Assembly (NCBI RefSeq): GCF_030269925.1
Contig: NC_085129.1
Location: forward strand, 18,467,501-18,531,500
Reading direction: 5' to 3'
Source of the DNA: Bombyx mori
Taxonomy: Eukaryota > Arthropoda > Insecta > Lepidoptera > Bombycidae
Length of the DNA stretch: 64,000 nt
Shown piece by piece: positions 31,201 through 40,437 of the stretch; position 1 is the stretch's first letter; the number at the start of each line of letters is the position of its first letter. Under the pieces are notes generated by a model that saw only the letters and a list, made by a program, of their open reading frames with translations, ran no database searches and was not told the DNA's origin. The position numbers were made by a program, and so were the translations under genes.

Positions 31201-34200
31201 TGATACATACTACAATGCGAAAAGACTTTTTCCCCAACCTATTAGTATGTAAATATTAGTATAAAGTACCAAGCGTCGGAATATCGACTATTAACGTAGT
31301 TTGATTATAGGTATTAGGTAGATAGGGTAGGTATTAGGTATCCTTAACGCACGCATTTATAACCTATTTAATAAGTTAATAGCACAAATAGCCATTTAAA
31401 ATTAATTTGCCGTGAATTTAGCATTGATTTTTGTATTTTAACTACAGTTTTATTACTGGTGGTAGGACCTCTTGTGAGTCCGCACGGGTAGGTACCACCG
31501 CCCCGCCTATTTCTGCCGTGAAGCAGTAATGCGTTTCGGTTTGAAGGGTGGGGCAGCCGTTGTAACTATACTGAGACCTTAGAACTTATACCTCAAGGTG
31601 TGTGGCGCATTTATGTTGTAGATGTCTATGGGTTCCAGTAACCACTTATCACCAGGTGGGCTGTGACCTCGTCCACACATTTAGGCAATAAAAAAGAAAG
31701 TTTTTTTATGGTACTTTTTTTTCAAAATTCTTTTAGCAATTTTAGTAAAATACGTGAAAATATGCTCAGCACTAAAAGGGTTAAATAATTTATTGTAATT
31801 ATCAGTTGCCAGGAATTCAATACGATTAGGACGAGAACACAACGGACGACCTGTAAAGGTTACAGTGCGTGTTGTAAACATCCCGAAATCGGCCGTCGAA
31901 TACGAGATTAAAAGCACAAGTAAGTCTTATTTTTAGTCTGCTTTAAGTGTCGTGGAATGTCAAGTCCGAACCGACTTGCGCGTGTTCGGAAATTAAGGTT
32001 GGCAGCACTACGTGAAATGTCAATGTCAGTTGAGTTTGAGCGGGAATTTAAGAGTGTCGTTTGATGAATAATAATTAACCTCGCACATGTCATATCGGAT
32101 CCTCCCGAGTTACTATCGGTTCTTTTGAGCATTCCGAACACCGGTTACCATTCTCGTTGAGTCCGTCGAATGTGACGAAGGGTTCGTCGTGAAAATTTAT
32201 CCACCGACACAGCCCACTGAGTTTCTCGCTGGATCTTCTCAGCCGGTCGCGATTGCGATCATTGCGAAACAGCTGCTCTTGAATTCTTTCTGAGGCATTC
32301 GGGTACCCGTTAACGTCTCCCACCTCTCTTGGCTGAGTCCGTACTCGCCCGTCTGCCCTGGTGAAGCTAGAAAACCCAAAGAAAAGACCTCACTTTTAGA
32401 CTGAAGACCGGTACCAGTAATTCCAGTATTAAATCTATTTCCATCCGATTGATGCGTATAGATTTTGATTTGATTATTTATTAATACCGTGTTCTATTTC
32501 CGTGGCTCCTACGTAATGAAAGCCCACACTCTCCTCCATATGGATTTGAATGCCATAACAACGGTGGTAGACCATATTTCAAAGCTGGCACGGCACCGCC
32601 GTCATCCTGGTCACTTCTGCCGCAAAACCTGTTTCAAGAGTACAGCAGCCGTCACTACAGAACCTTAACAGGTTTCACGGGTTCTTGATGTTTCGGCGCT
32701 GTTATTACTCCTGGTGGTCGATCGCAGCCATTCTCTCACTATGACCAATAAGCTAGACCTGGAAGTTGTAGAGGATTTCATTTATCTGGGCTCCGTCATA
32801 GCTAGTAATGGATCCTCTGAAAAGGACATTAGAAGGCGAATTGGTATGGCAAAGAGAGCTATGTCCCAAATGGACCGTGTTTGGGCGGACAGAAACATCT
32901 CCAAAAAGCAGCTCTTCACCTCCCTCGTCTTTTCCATTTTTCTCTACGGCGCAGAGACTTGGACTCTCAAGAAAGCCGACCGCCAACGCATCGACGCGTT
33001 TGAGATGTGGTGCTGGAGAAAAATGCTCGGGATTCGTTGGACAGAACATAGAACCAACGAATCCATTCTTACCGAGCTCAAGATTCCAATGCGCCTCAGC
33101 ACTACATGCCCGCGAAGGAGTTTCGAGTTCTTTAGACATATCGCCAGAAAGAGAGGTGACAATCTGGAAAAGCTGTTGGTGACAGGCAAGGTATGCGGGA
33201 GAAGGCACAGAGGCAGAAATCCAATGCGCTGGTCGGACTAATACGCTCCACTCTCAATACCTCAGTCCACGTTGCTATCCACACAACCGAGGACAGGCAG
33301 GAATGGCGCAAGATGATGCAGGAGAAAGTTATTAGAGGAGGCCACGACCCTCAGCAGTGAGGATTATCGACGCAAGGAGGAGGATTACTCCTGGAGCTCG
33401 TTCCAAGCTGTTAGACCCTAACATACCGTTGGCCTTCAGTCTACTCGTAATCCTAGGCTTCTAGAAAATCGTGGTAAGAACTTAAGAAGAAAGGCGTCGG
33501 AATTATTCAATGGAGCCATATTTTCAGATATACAACAAACTGTAGTTTTTTTTTATTGCTTAGATGGATGGACGAGCTCACAGCCCACTGGTATTAAGTG
33601 GTTACTGGAGCCCATAGACATCTACCACGTAAATGCGCCACCCACCTTGAGATATAAGTTCTAAGGTCTGAGTATAGTTACAACGGCTGCCCCACCCTTC
33701 AAACCAAAACGCATTACTGCTTCACGACAGAAATAGCCAGGGTGATGGCACTTACCCGCGCGGACTCACAAGAGTTCCTACCACCAGTAATTACGCAAAT
33801 TATAATGTTCCGGGTTTAACCTTTATTACACGATGTTATTCCTTCACCGTGGAAGTGAAGCGTGAACATTTATTTAGTACGTATTTCGTTAGAAAAATTG
33901 GTACCCGCCTGCGGGATTCGAACACCGGTGCATCGCTCAACACGAATGCACCGGACGTCTTATCTTTTAGGCCGCGACGACTTCAAAATGTTTATGATAA
34001 TAATTTAACAATAAAACGACGTAATTGCGTTGTATGGATCGACCTAATTAACATCCACCATTTCGTTTTCAGGCACCGGACCTTATTACAGACGAACCAT
34101 TCTCAACTGGACATGCTTTGAAGATGTTGTTAGCGTAGAATTAAAGGACCGGTCATCTAAGAGTTACGAAATAAGGATATTTCAATTGTCTAACCGGTTT

Positions 34201-34245
34201 TGCACGGCGCGAATGTTCAACGTGAACTATGGTAGTCTTCGTTGA
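28152..34245 (+). CDS. Small secreted protein, unrecognised (three exons, 123 residues)
   Basis: Exons 28152-28236, 31806-31919 and 34073-34245 join with both introns in phase 1 and no internal stop. The first exon is a signal peptide (MIILNLISYFILLKVVCAAG) with probable cleavage around residue 19. The mature part is basic, contains RPVKVTVRVVNIPKSAVEYE (residues 44-63), one N-glycosylation sequon NWT at 78, and three cysteines (22, 81, 110). The odd cysteine number suggests a free or intermolecular cysteine. I see no family signature. Its introns hold a mariner, a Helitron, RTE fragments and Bm1 copies, which makes a 6-kb gene for a tiny protein. The donor of exon 1 (CCAG|GTTCGT) is not ideal. 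No AATAAA follows the stop closely; a MITE starts 23 bases later. Confidence 0.6.
28612..29045 (+). repeat. GGCGGGAACGCGAG repeat family, long copy
   Basis: Starts at TTTTGGCGGGAACGCGAGCA and runs to AAAGGTCTTAGTTACCAGGT, mirroring 49545-49968. About 430 bases, no coding capacity. Confidence 0.78.
29210..29365. mobile_element. Foldback MITE, inverted orientation of the centre
   Basis: The arms are as above; the centre reads GGAACAGCGCCCCTAGCGGC, the reverse complement of other copies. It lies in intron 1 of the secreted-protein gene. Confidence 0.86.
29440..29755 (+). mobile_element. RTE-type LINE fragment
   Basis: Codes for ERTTLGVSLRDQFRNEEIRW followed by TDIAQRIAALKWQWAGHIAD, a block just upstream of the RTE C terminus. 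The frame breaks soon after. Confidence 0.78.
29839..30252 (+). mobile_element. Non-autonomous Helitron, copy 2
   Basis: TCTATATATTAATACGTGAA to GGGACCACTAG, with the same terminal palindrome. It lies in intron 1 of the secreted-protein gene. The base before TC is T rather than A. Confidence 0.8.
30407..31242 (-). mobile_element. Deleted mariner transposon
   Basis: The ends are TTAGGTTGGGGAAAAG and CTTTTTCCCCAACCTA, inverted. On the minus strand transposase remnants hold VVFHHDNARPHT and MHPPYSPDLAPSDFHLFRYL, the second and third catalytic Asp regions of a DD34D mariner. Stops and frameshifts break the frame and the N-terminal half is missing. An RTE tail is inserted at 30484-30712. Inactive. 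Confidence 0.88.
30484..30712 (+). mobile_element. RTE-type LINE 3' fragment nested in mariner
   Basis: Reads DGTRPRGRPPMRWTDQIKTA and LNECSRMASSREKWRDIVRR, then a GAAGAAGAA tail. It sits inside the mariner at 30407-31242, so it inserted later. Confidence 0.82.
31453..31692 (+). repeat. Bm1 SINE, 3' half
   Basis: TTACTGGTGGTAGGACCTCT to CATTTAGGCAATAAAAAA. It ends about 110 bases before exon 2 of the secreted-protein gene. Confidence 0.9.
31806..31919 (+). CDS. Secreted-protein gene exon 2
   Basis: The acceptor TAATTATCAG and donor ACAA|GTAAGT bound 38 codons starting VARNSIRLGREHNGRPVKV. Both ends are phase 1. Reading frame and splice signals support a real exon. Confidence 0.6.
32095..32400 (+). 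mobile_element. Jockey-type LINE 3' fragment
   Basis: CGGATCCTCCCGAGTTACTA through GAGTTTCTCGCTGGATCTTC to a GCTGAGTCCGTACTCGCCCG end, the 3' UTR subtype of the intact element. Lies in intron 2 of the secreted-protein gene. Confidence 0.78.
32690..33390 (+). mobile_element. RTE-type LINE 3' portion
   Basis: A 175-codon frame: VEDFIYLGSVIASNGSSEKD, IFLYGAETWTLKKADRQRID, FEMWCWRKMLGIRWTEHRTN and GRRHRGRNPMRWSD. This is the classic C-terminal third of RTE-type ORFs. It ends in CGACGCAAGGAGGAGGATTA and lies in intron 2 of the secreted-protein gene. Confidence 0.88.
33545..33987 (-). repeat. Bm1 SINE, full length
   Basis: A T-run to GGCCGCGACGACTTC. It ends about 85 bases before exon 3 of the secreted-protein gene. 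Confidence 0.9.
34073..34245 (+). CDS. Secreted-protein gene exon 3
   Basis: The acceptor is TTTCGTTTTCAG. It codes for STGPYYRRTILNWTCFEDVV and on to FNVNYGSLR, then TGA. It has two cysteines and the glycosylation sequon. Confidence 0.62.
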
Positions 34246-34267
34246 ATAGTTTTTTTTTTGGATTCAG

Positions 34268-34327
34268 TGTGCTTAGTGCGAGTTTGTTAACGTTCTCGAC
34301 AGCGTAAATGTTAGCTCATATTTGTAT
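34268..34327. mobile_element. Half of a foldback MITE
   Basis: The left arm (GTTAACGTTCTCGACAGCGT) ends where a Bm1 poly-T begins; the right arm is absent. It begins 23 bases after the stop of the secreted-protein gene. Confidence 0.75.
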
Positions 34328-35180
34328 GGAATGTTTTTTTATTGCTTAGATGGGTGGACGAGCTCACAGCCCACCTAGTGTCAAGTGGTTACTGGAGCCC
34401 ATAGACGTCTACAACATAAATGCCGCCACCCACCTTGAAAAATGAGTTCTAAGGTCTCACTTGTAACAGTACAATGGCTGCCCCGTCCTTCAAACCGAAA
34501 CGCATTACTGCTGCACGGCAGCAATAGGCGGAGTGGTGGTACCTACCTGTATGGACTCACTATACGTCCTACCATCAGTAATTACGCAAATTATAATTTT
34601 GCGGTTTTTATTTTTATTATTTTCTGTGCGCCTGTACAACAAAGTCCCACAAGATGTTCAGAACCTACATATACATAGGTTTAAGAAAACTATTAAAGAA
34701 CATCTGTGCAATAAAGCTTACTATAAAGTCAATGATTATCTAGAAGATTGCACAAAGTGGGAATGAGTTGCTCGCTCCGGGCATTTCAATATTGTAATAA
34801 TTGTTATGTTATAATACTCATTGTAAAAGTGAATATTTAACAAAAAAATTCATTTTTTTTTTTTTAATCTAATATTAAAAAAAAGACATGCCCGCTGAGT
34901 TTCTTGCCAATTCTTCTCAGGACGGAGGCTAGTTCTTGTGAATTGGCGGTAGTTCTTTTGACGTTCAACAAGTATGTACTTTCATTTATGTTGAATAAAA
35001 AATGTTTGATTTGGTTTGATTTGATTACACGATGTTATTCCCTCACCGTAGAAGTCAATCGTGAATATTTGTTAAGTAAGTATTTCATTAGAAAAATTGG
35101 TACTCGCCTGCGGGATTCATACACTGGTGCATCGCTCGATACGAATGCACCGGACGTCATATCCCTTAGGCCACGATGAC
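34328..35180 (-). repeat. Bm1 SINE, full length, split by a LINE
   Basis: Its 3' part is at 34328-34622 and its head at 35026-35180 (TTACACGATGTTATTCCCTC to GGCCACGATGACGAC). A 400-base LINE end lies between. Confidence 0.88.
34623..35025 (+). mobile_element. LINE 3' end inserted in a Bm1
   Basis: Codes for VRLYNKVPQDVQNLHIHRFK then KTIKEHLCNKAYYKVNDYLE and a stop, the end of a non-LTR ORF. The 3' UTR ends in TTTGATTTGGTTTGATTTG rather than poly-A. Both sides are the two parts of one Bm1. Confidence 0.8.
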
Positions 35181-35263
35181 GACATTATTATGACGAATTA
35201 ACAATTATATTAGAGAAATTGATGGCAATGCATCATACATATGACATATGCGAAGTCTTTATA

Positions 35264-35299
35264 CCATTCCGATAGAGGCACCCGTCACGTGCGGACGTG
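35264..35299 (+). promoter_or_regulatory. Internal LINE promoter: initiator plus DPE
   Basis: The element opens CCATTCC, an initiator-like start. Taking the A at 35266 as +1, GGACGTG falls exactly at +28 to +34, the position and sequence of the downstream promoter element in Drosophila jockey-type promoters. There is no TATA box. Confidence 0.6.
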
Positions 35300-35377
35300 C
35301 TCATCGTCCACTCGATCGCCCGGTCTTTGTTCGCCCGGCTTTTGTTAGCCCGGCCATTGTTCGCGCGGCCTGTGTTT

Positions 35378-35525
35378 GTGGTACATCTGCCGACTAAGTG
35401 CTCTTTCTGGAAGTTTTTATTTGTTTTGTTTCCTTTTGTTGTTTCTGTGTTCGTGGTACATCTGCCGACAAAGTGGTTTCCTGCAAGTATTTATTTGTTT
35501 TGTTTCTTTTCGTAATTTCTGTTTT
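35378..35525 (+). repeat. Tandem duplication in the LINE 5' UTR
   Basis: GTGGTACATCTGCCGAC occurs at 35378 and again at 35452, each followed by AAGTG and a TTTATTTGTTTTGTTTC stretch. The period is about 74 bases. Some non-LTR elements carry tandem monomers in the 5' UTR. Confidence 0.75.
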
Positions 35526-35670
35526 GTTGTGCTTTTTCTTTGTCCTGTAGTAATCGCGCCGCATTGCCACCTGTGTTCAATAGAACCGCTCAGGTCCGAG
35601 AAGTTGGGGCCTCGCCGCAAGGCGAGTGTTTTCAAGACCCGGGGCCGCCCCACCTGGGTACTCAGCGATC

Positions 35671-37299
35671 ATGGACGCTGTATTCGCGGAATTCCTCCGA
35701 CTTCGCCACCCACAGCTCGCCTCGGAGTTTTTGGCCTTCAAGGCCAATCACACTGCGAGCCCTCTCGAGGACTCCGCCGCGCTCGCTGCTCCTGCGTCGC
35801 CTGTACCTGCGTGCAGAGCTTCTGCATTGAGCACCGCAGCCTCTGTCGTGCCTGCCGCTCCCGTGTCGCCTATACTGGCGAGAAAAGCTGCTGCGTCGTC
35901 CGCCGTGACCATCGTTTCAGCTGAGCGATCATCCGCGGCCTCCGTCGCGCCCGCTAAAACACCTACACTTGCTCGTAGGTCGCCTGCACCCGCCTCCTCG
36001 TGCTCCGACTCTGACTCAGACATGGAGGTCGACCTCGCTCCCGCCTCATCGACGGATGGATTCACCCTGGTACAGAAGGGTAAGAAGCGTGCCGCGGAGT
36101 CTCGAGCTCCCGCGGCCGCTAAAATTAGCAAAGCCGTGAACGCGTCGCGCCCCCGCCCTCAGACTCCCGTTGCGCCCCCAGCCCGTGCCACTCCGTCGCC
36201 GCGTCCGGTGGCACAAAATAAAACCCAGACCCCTCCCCCGGTTATCCTTCAGGAGAAGGCAGCTTGGGATCGAGTTTGCCTGGCCCTTAAGGCCAAAAAT
36301 ATAAATTTCACGAATGCCCGTAACCTCGCGAACGGCATTCAAATTAAGGTTCAAACACCCGACGACCATAGGGCCCTCTCTTCTTACCTCCGTAAGGAGC
36401 GTATAAGTTTCCATACGTATACGCTCCAGGAGGAGCGCGAACTCCGCGTTGTAATACGCGGAATCCCTAAAGAGTTAGATGTAGAGCTCGTAAAAGCCGA
36501 CCTGTTAGAACAAGGCCTACCAGTGAATTCTGTGCACCGTATGCACACCGGTCGCGGTAGGGAGCCATATAATATGGTTCTAGTCGCTCTCCAGCCTACC
36601 CCCGAGGGTAAGAAAATCTTTAACACACAGACCGTCTGTAGGCTCTCTGGTATCGCTGTCGAAGCCCCCCATAAAAAAGGCACTCCTAGCCAGTGCCATA
36701 ACTGTCAATTGTACGGGCACTCTTCCCGTAACTGTCACGCGCGCCCCCGATGTGTTAAGTGTTTGGGCGATCACGCCACGGCCCTCTGCGCTCGCGACCA
36801 AAAAACCGCGACGGAACCGCCTAGCTGCGTCCTGTGTCGAACACAGGGTCACCCCGCGAATTACCGTGGTTGCCCCCGAGCCCCTAAAATAAATCGCCGC
36901 GTCGCCCGCCAAAACCGCCTCCGAGCTTCCGGCCCAGACATCAAAGCCTCGGCACCCTCTGCGTCGCAGGCTAAGCCAGCGTTCGTTCCGGCGGCGGTGC
37001 CCAGTGTCTCGGCCTGGGCAAAACCGCTGCCGTACACGAACACGGCTACAACTCCCTCCTCCGCGATTCGTCCCGCCCCCGCGACTCGTCCCTCTCCCGC
37101 GACTTGCCCTCCGACCGCGTCCGACAATCTCGCTTTAGCGATCGACTTCTTTCAGTCGATCAACTTTGAGCGCGTTAACGCTTTGGGCGACGCCATTCGC
37201 GCTGCCTCCACTGCACAACACTTTATCGCCGTTGTGCAGGAATACGCCGACGTATACGCGTCATTAAATACGTACGTCCTCCCCTCACTCCGCCGGTAA
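35671..37299 (+). CDS. LINE ORF1, Gag-like nucleic-acid-binding protein
   Basis: The 542-residue protein begins at the ATG at 35671 (MDAVFAEFLRLRHPQLASEF). A long Ala, Pro and Ser-rich N-terminal half is followed by a compact domain around ELRVVIRGIPKELDVELVKA. Three CCHC zinc knuckles are at the C-terminal side: CHNCQLYGHSSRNC, CVKCLGDHATALC and CVLCRTQGHPANYRGC, the last with wider spacing. This is the usual ORF1 plan of Jockey and related clades, where it packages RNA into the RNP. The frame is unbroken. The stop TAA is followed by TCA and the ORF2 ATG in the same frame. Confidence 0.92.
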   Translation: MDAVFAEFLRLRHPQLASEFLAFKANHTASPLEDSAALAAPASPVPACRASALSTAASVVPAAPVSPILARKAAASSAVTIVSAERSSAASVAPAKTPTLARRSPAPASSCSDSDSDMEVDLAPASSTDGFTLVQKGKKRAAESRAPAAAKISKAVNASRPRPQTPVAPPARATPSPRPVAQNKTQTPPPVILQEKAAWDRVCLALKAKNINFTNARNLANGIQIKVQTPDDHRALSSYLRKERISFHTYTLQEERELRVVIRGIPKELDVELVKADLLEQGLPVNSVHRMHTGRGREPYNMVLVALQPTPEGKKIFNTQTVCRLSGIAVEAPHKKGTPSQCHNCQLYGHSSRNCHARPRCVKCLGDHATALCARDQKTATEPPSCVLCRTQGHPANYRGCPRAPKINRRVARQNRLRASGPDIKASAPSASQAKPAFVPAAVPSVSAWAKPLPYTNTATTPSSAIRPAPATRPSPATCPPTASDNLALAIDFFQSINFERVNALGDAIRAASTAQHFIAVVQEYADVYASLNTYVLPSLRR

Positions 37300-37302
37300 T
37301 CA

Positions 37303-40185
37303 ATGGCGTATATAAGTAGAATAAAGCCCCTATCCGTAACGATAGGATTTTTTAACGCTTACGGTCTCGCAAATCAACGTGATCAGGTTTCTGACTTTTT
37401 GCGTGACCACCAAATTGATATCTTTTTAGTGCAGGAGACCCTACTTAAGCCCGCGCGCCGTGACCCTAAAATCGCGAACTATAACATGGTCAGGAACGAC
37501 AGGCTCTCTGCCCGTGGTGGTGGTACCGTCATTTACTATAGTAGAGCCCTGCATTGCGTCCCGCTCAATCCTCCCGCGCTCGCTAATATCGAAGCATCAG
37601 TGTGCAGAATCTCACTGACGGGACACGCGCCGATCGTTATCGCGTCCGTTTATCTTCCACCGGATAAGATCGTTCTAAGCAGTGATATCGAGGCGCTGCT
37701 CGGTATGGGGAGCTCTGTCATTCTGGCGGGCGACCTAAATTGTAAACACATCAGGTGGAACTCACACACCACAACCCCGAATGGCAGGCGGCTTGACGCG
37801 TTAGTCGATGATCTCGCCTTCGATATCGTCGCTCCGCTAACCCCGACTCACTACCCGCTAAATATCGCGCATCGCCCGGATATACTCGACATAGCGTTAT
37901 TAAAAAACGTAACTCTGCGCTTACACTCGATCGAAGTAGTTTCAGAGTTAGATTCAGACCACCGTCCCGTCGTTATGAAGCTCGGTCGCGCTCCCGATTC
38001 CGTTCCCGTCACGAGGACTGTGGTGGATTGGCACACGCTGGGCATCAGCCTGGCTGAATCTGATCCACCATCGCTCCCGTTTAACCCGGACTCTATCCCG
38101 TCTCCTCAGGATACCGCTGAAGCCATAGACATCTTAACGTCACACATCACCTCGACATTAGATAGGTCATCGAAACAAGTTGTAGCGGAGGACTTCCTTC
38201 ACCGCTTCAAATTGTCCGACGATATTAGGGAACTCCTTAGAGCTAAGAACGCCTCGATACGCGCCTACGACAGGTATCCTACCGCGGAAAATCGTATTCG
38301 AATGCGTGCCCTACAACGCGACGTAAAGTCTCGCATCGCCGAAGTCCGAGATGCCAGATGGTCTGATTTCTTAGAAGGACTCGCGCCCTCCCAAAGGTCT
38401 TACTACCGCTTAGCTCGTACTCTCAAATCGGATACGGTAGTAACTATGCCCTCCCTCGTAGGCCCCTCAGGCCGACTCGCGGCGTTCGATGATGACGAAA
38501 AAGCAGAGCTGCTGGCCGATACATTGCAAACCCAGTGCACGCCCAGCACTCAATCCGTGGACCCTGTTCATGTAGAATTAGTAGACAGTGAGGTAGAACG
38601 CAGAGCCTCCTTGCCACCCTCTGATGCGTTACCACCCGTCACCCCGATGGAAGTTAAAGACTTGATCAAAGACCTACGTCCTCGCAAGGCTCCCGGCTCC
38701 GACGGTATATCCAACCGCGTTATTAAACTTCTACCCGTCCAACTCATCGTGATGTTGGCATCTATTTTCAATGCCGCTATGGCGAACTGTATCTTTCCCG
38801 CGGTGTGGAAAGAAGCGGACGTTATCGGCATACATAAACCCGGTAAACCAAAAAATCATCCGACGAGCTACCGCCCGATTAGCCTCCTCATGTCTCTAGG
38901 CAAACTGTATGAGCGTCTGCTCTACAAACGCCTCAGAGACTTCGTCTCATCCAAGGGCATTCTTATCGATGAACAATTCGGATTCCGTACAAATCACTCA
39001 TGCGTTCAACAGGTGCACCGCCTCACGGAGCACATTCTTGTGGGGCTTAATCGACCAAAACCGTTATACACGGGAGCTCTCTTCTTCGACGTCGCAAAAG
39101 CGTTCGACAAAGTCTGGCACAATGGTTTGATTTTCAAACTATTCAACATGGGCGTGCCGGATAGTCTCGTGCTCATCATACGGGACTTCTTGTCGAACCG
39201 CTCTTTTCGATATCGAGTCGAGGGAACCCGCTCCTCCCCACGACCTCTCACAGCTGGAGTCCCGCAAGGCTCTGTCCTCTCACCCCTCCTATTTAGCTTA
39301 TTCGTCAACGATATTCCCCGGTCGCCGCCGACCCATTTAGCTTTATTCGCCGACGACACGACTGTTTACTATTCTAGTAGAAATAAGTCCCTAATCGCGA
39401 AGAAGCTTCAGAGCGCAGCCCTAGCCCTAGGACAGTGGTTCCGAAAATGGCGCATAGACATCAACCCAGCGAAAAGTACTGCGGTGCTATTTCAGAGGGG
39501 AAGCTCCACACGGATTTCCTCCCGGATTAGGAGGAGGAATCTCACACCCCCGATTACTCTCTTTAGACAACCCATACCCTGGGCCAGGAAGGTCAAGTAC
39601 CTGGGCGTTACCCTGGATGCATCGATGACATTCCGCCCGCATATAAAATCAGTCCGTGACCGTGCCGCGTTTATTCTCGGTAGACTCTACCCCATGATCT
39701 GTAAGCGGAGTAAAATGTCCCTTCGGAACAAGGTGACACTTTACAAAACTTGCATAAGGCCCGTCATGACTTACGCGTGTGTGGTGTTCGCTCACGCGGC
39801 CCGCACACACATAGACACCCTCCAATCCCTACAATCCCGCTTTTGCAGGTTAGCTGTCGGGGCTCCGTGGTTCGTGAGGAACGTTGACCTACACGACGAC
39901 CTGGGCCTCGAATCAATTCGGAAATACATGAAGTCAGCGTCGGAACGATACTTCGATAAGGCTATGCGTCATGATAATCGCCTTATCGTTGCCGCCGCTG
40001 ACTACTCCCCGAATCCTGATCATGCAGGAGCCAGTCACCGTCGACGCCCTAGACACGTCCTTACGGATCCATCAGATCCAATAACCTTTGCATTAGATGC
40101 CTTCAGCTCTAATACTAGGGGCAGGCTTAGGGACCCCGGTAACCGTACTCGTCGAACTCGACAAAGAGGTCGACGTGCAACCTAA
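37303..40185 (+). CDS. LINE ORF2, APE endonuclease and reverse transcriptase
   Basis: An unbroken 960-residue protein. The APE-type endonuclease occupies about residues 1-225: FFNAYGL (Asn), LVQETLL (Glu), ASVYLPP, AGDLNCKHIRWNS and SDHRPVV hold the expected catalytic residues. Reverse transcriptase lies at about 455-760: RPRKAPGSDGISN, SYRPISLL, FGFRTNHSC, FFDVAKAFDKVWH, GVPQGSVLSPLLF, and FADD as the catalytic box. A C-terminal region (AAFILGRLYPMICKRSKMSL, RLAVGAPWFVRN) is typical of Jockey-clade ORF2. It nicks target DNA and primes cDNA from element RNA. Start and ORF1 stop are separated by only three bases, so translation by reinitiation or readthrough is likely. Confidence 0.95.
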   Translation: MAYISRIKPLSVTIGFFNAYGLANQRDQVSDFLRDHQIDIFLVQETLLKPARRDPKIANYNMVRNDRLSARGGGTVIYYSRALHCVPLNPPALANIEASVCRISLTGHAPIVIASVYLPPDKIVLSSDIEALLGMGSSVILAGDLNCKHIRWNSHTTTPNGRRLDALVDDLAFDIVAPLTPTHYPLNIAHRPDILDIALLKNVTLRLHSIEVVSELDSDHRPVVMKLGRAPDSVPVTRTVVDWHTLGISLAESDPPSLPFNPDSIPSPQDTAEAIDILTSHITSTLDRSSKQVVAEDFLHRFKLSDDIRELLRAKNASIRAYDRYPTAENRIRMRALQRDVKSRIAEVRDARWSDFLEGLAPSQRSYYRLARTLKSDTVVTMPSLVGPSGRLAAFDDDEKAELLADTLQTQCTPSTQSVDPVHVELVDSEVERRASLPPSDALPPVTPMEVKDLIKDLRPRKAPGSDGISNRVIKLLPVQLIVMLASIFNAAMANCIFPAVWKEADVIGIHKPGKPKNHPTSYRPISLLMSLGKLYERLLYKRLRDFVSSKGILIDEQFGFRTNHSCVQQVHRLTEHILVGLNRPKPLYTGALFFDVAKAFDKVWHNGLIFKLFNMGVPDSLVLIIRDFLSNRSFRYRVEGTRSSPRPLTAGVPQGSVLSPLLFSLFVNDIPRSPPTHLALFADDTTVYYSSRNKSLIAKKLQSAALALGQWFRKWRIDINPAKSTAVLFQRGSSTRISSRIRRRNLTPPITLFRQPIPWARKVKYLGVTLDASMTFRPHIKSVRDRAAFILGRLYPMICKRSKMSLRNKVTLYKTCIRPVMTYACVVFAHAARTHIDTLQSLQSRFCRLAVGAPWFVRNVDLHDDLGLESIRKYMKSASERYFDKAMRHDNRLIVAAADYSPNPDHAGASHRRRPRHVLTDPSDPITFALDAFSSNTRGRLRDPGNRTRRTRQRGRRAT

Positions 40186-40437
40186 CCCATGCATCAGCCC
40201 GCTGAGTTTCTCGCCGGATCTTCTCAGCGGGTCGCGATTCCGATCCGGTAGTGGATTCATTCGCGAAACAATTGCTCTTGAGTTGTTAGGTCTCCTTCGG
40301 AGGCGCTCGGGCAGTTGTTAGCAAATCCCACCCCTCTTGGCTGAGCCTTTGCTCGCCCACCTGTCCTGGTGAAACTGGAAAGGCCTTCGGGCCACCAGTA
40401 CACTTTCAATCATAAAAAAAAAAAAAAAAAAAAAAAA
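40186..40437 (+). other. LINE 3' UTR and poly-A tail
   Basis: Contains the block GCCGGATCTTCTCAG that recurs in many truncated copies throughout the window. It ends in a 24-base A run just before the target duplication. Confidence 0.85.

Larger units (their letters stand above)
35264..40437 (+). mobile_element. Full-length Jockey-type non-LTR retrotransposon
   Basis: The element is 5.17 kb with two intact ORFs, a 5' UTR of about 400 bases, a 3' UTR of about 230 bases and a poly-A run of 24. GTCTTTATA flanks both ends (35255-35263 and 40438-40446) as a perfect target duplication. Its GC content is much higher than the surroundings. Size, clade and abundance would suit BMC1/L1Bm of Bombyx, but I cannot confirm the name. 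The element lies between the secreted-protein and membrane-protein genes, in the same orientation. Intact frames and identical flanks suggest recent insertion and possible activity. Confidence 0.93.

Noticed and set aside
32753..33208. A 151-codon minus-strand frame
   Set aside because: It is the antisense shadow of the RTE reverse-transcriptase fragment on the + strand.
35748..37127. Several minus-strand frames of 88-127 codons
   Set aside because: Antisense shadows of the GC-rich LINE ORF1.
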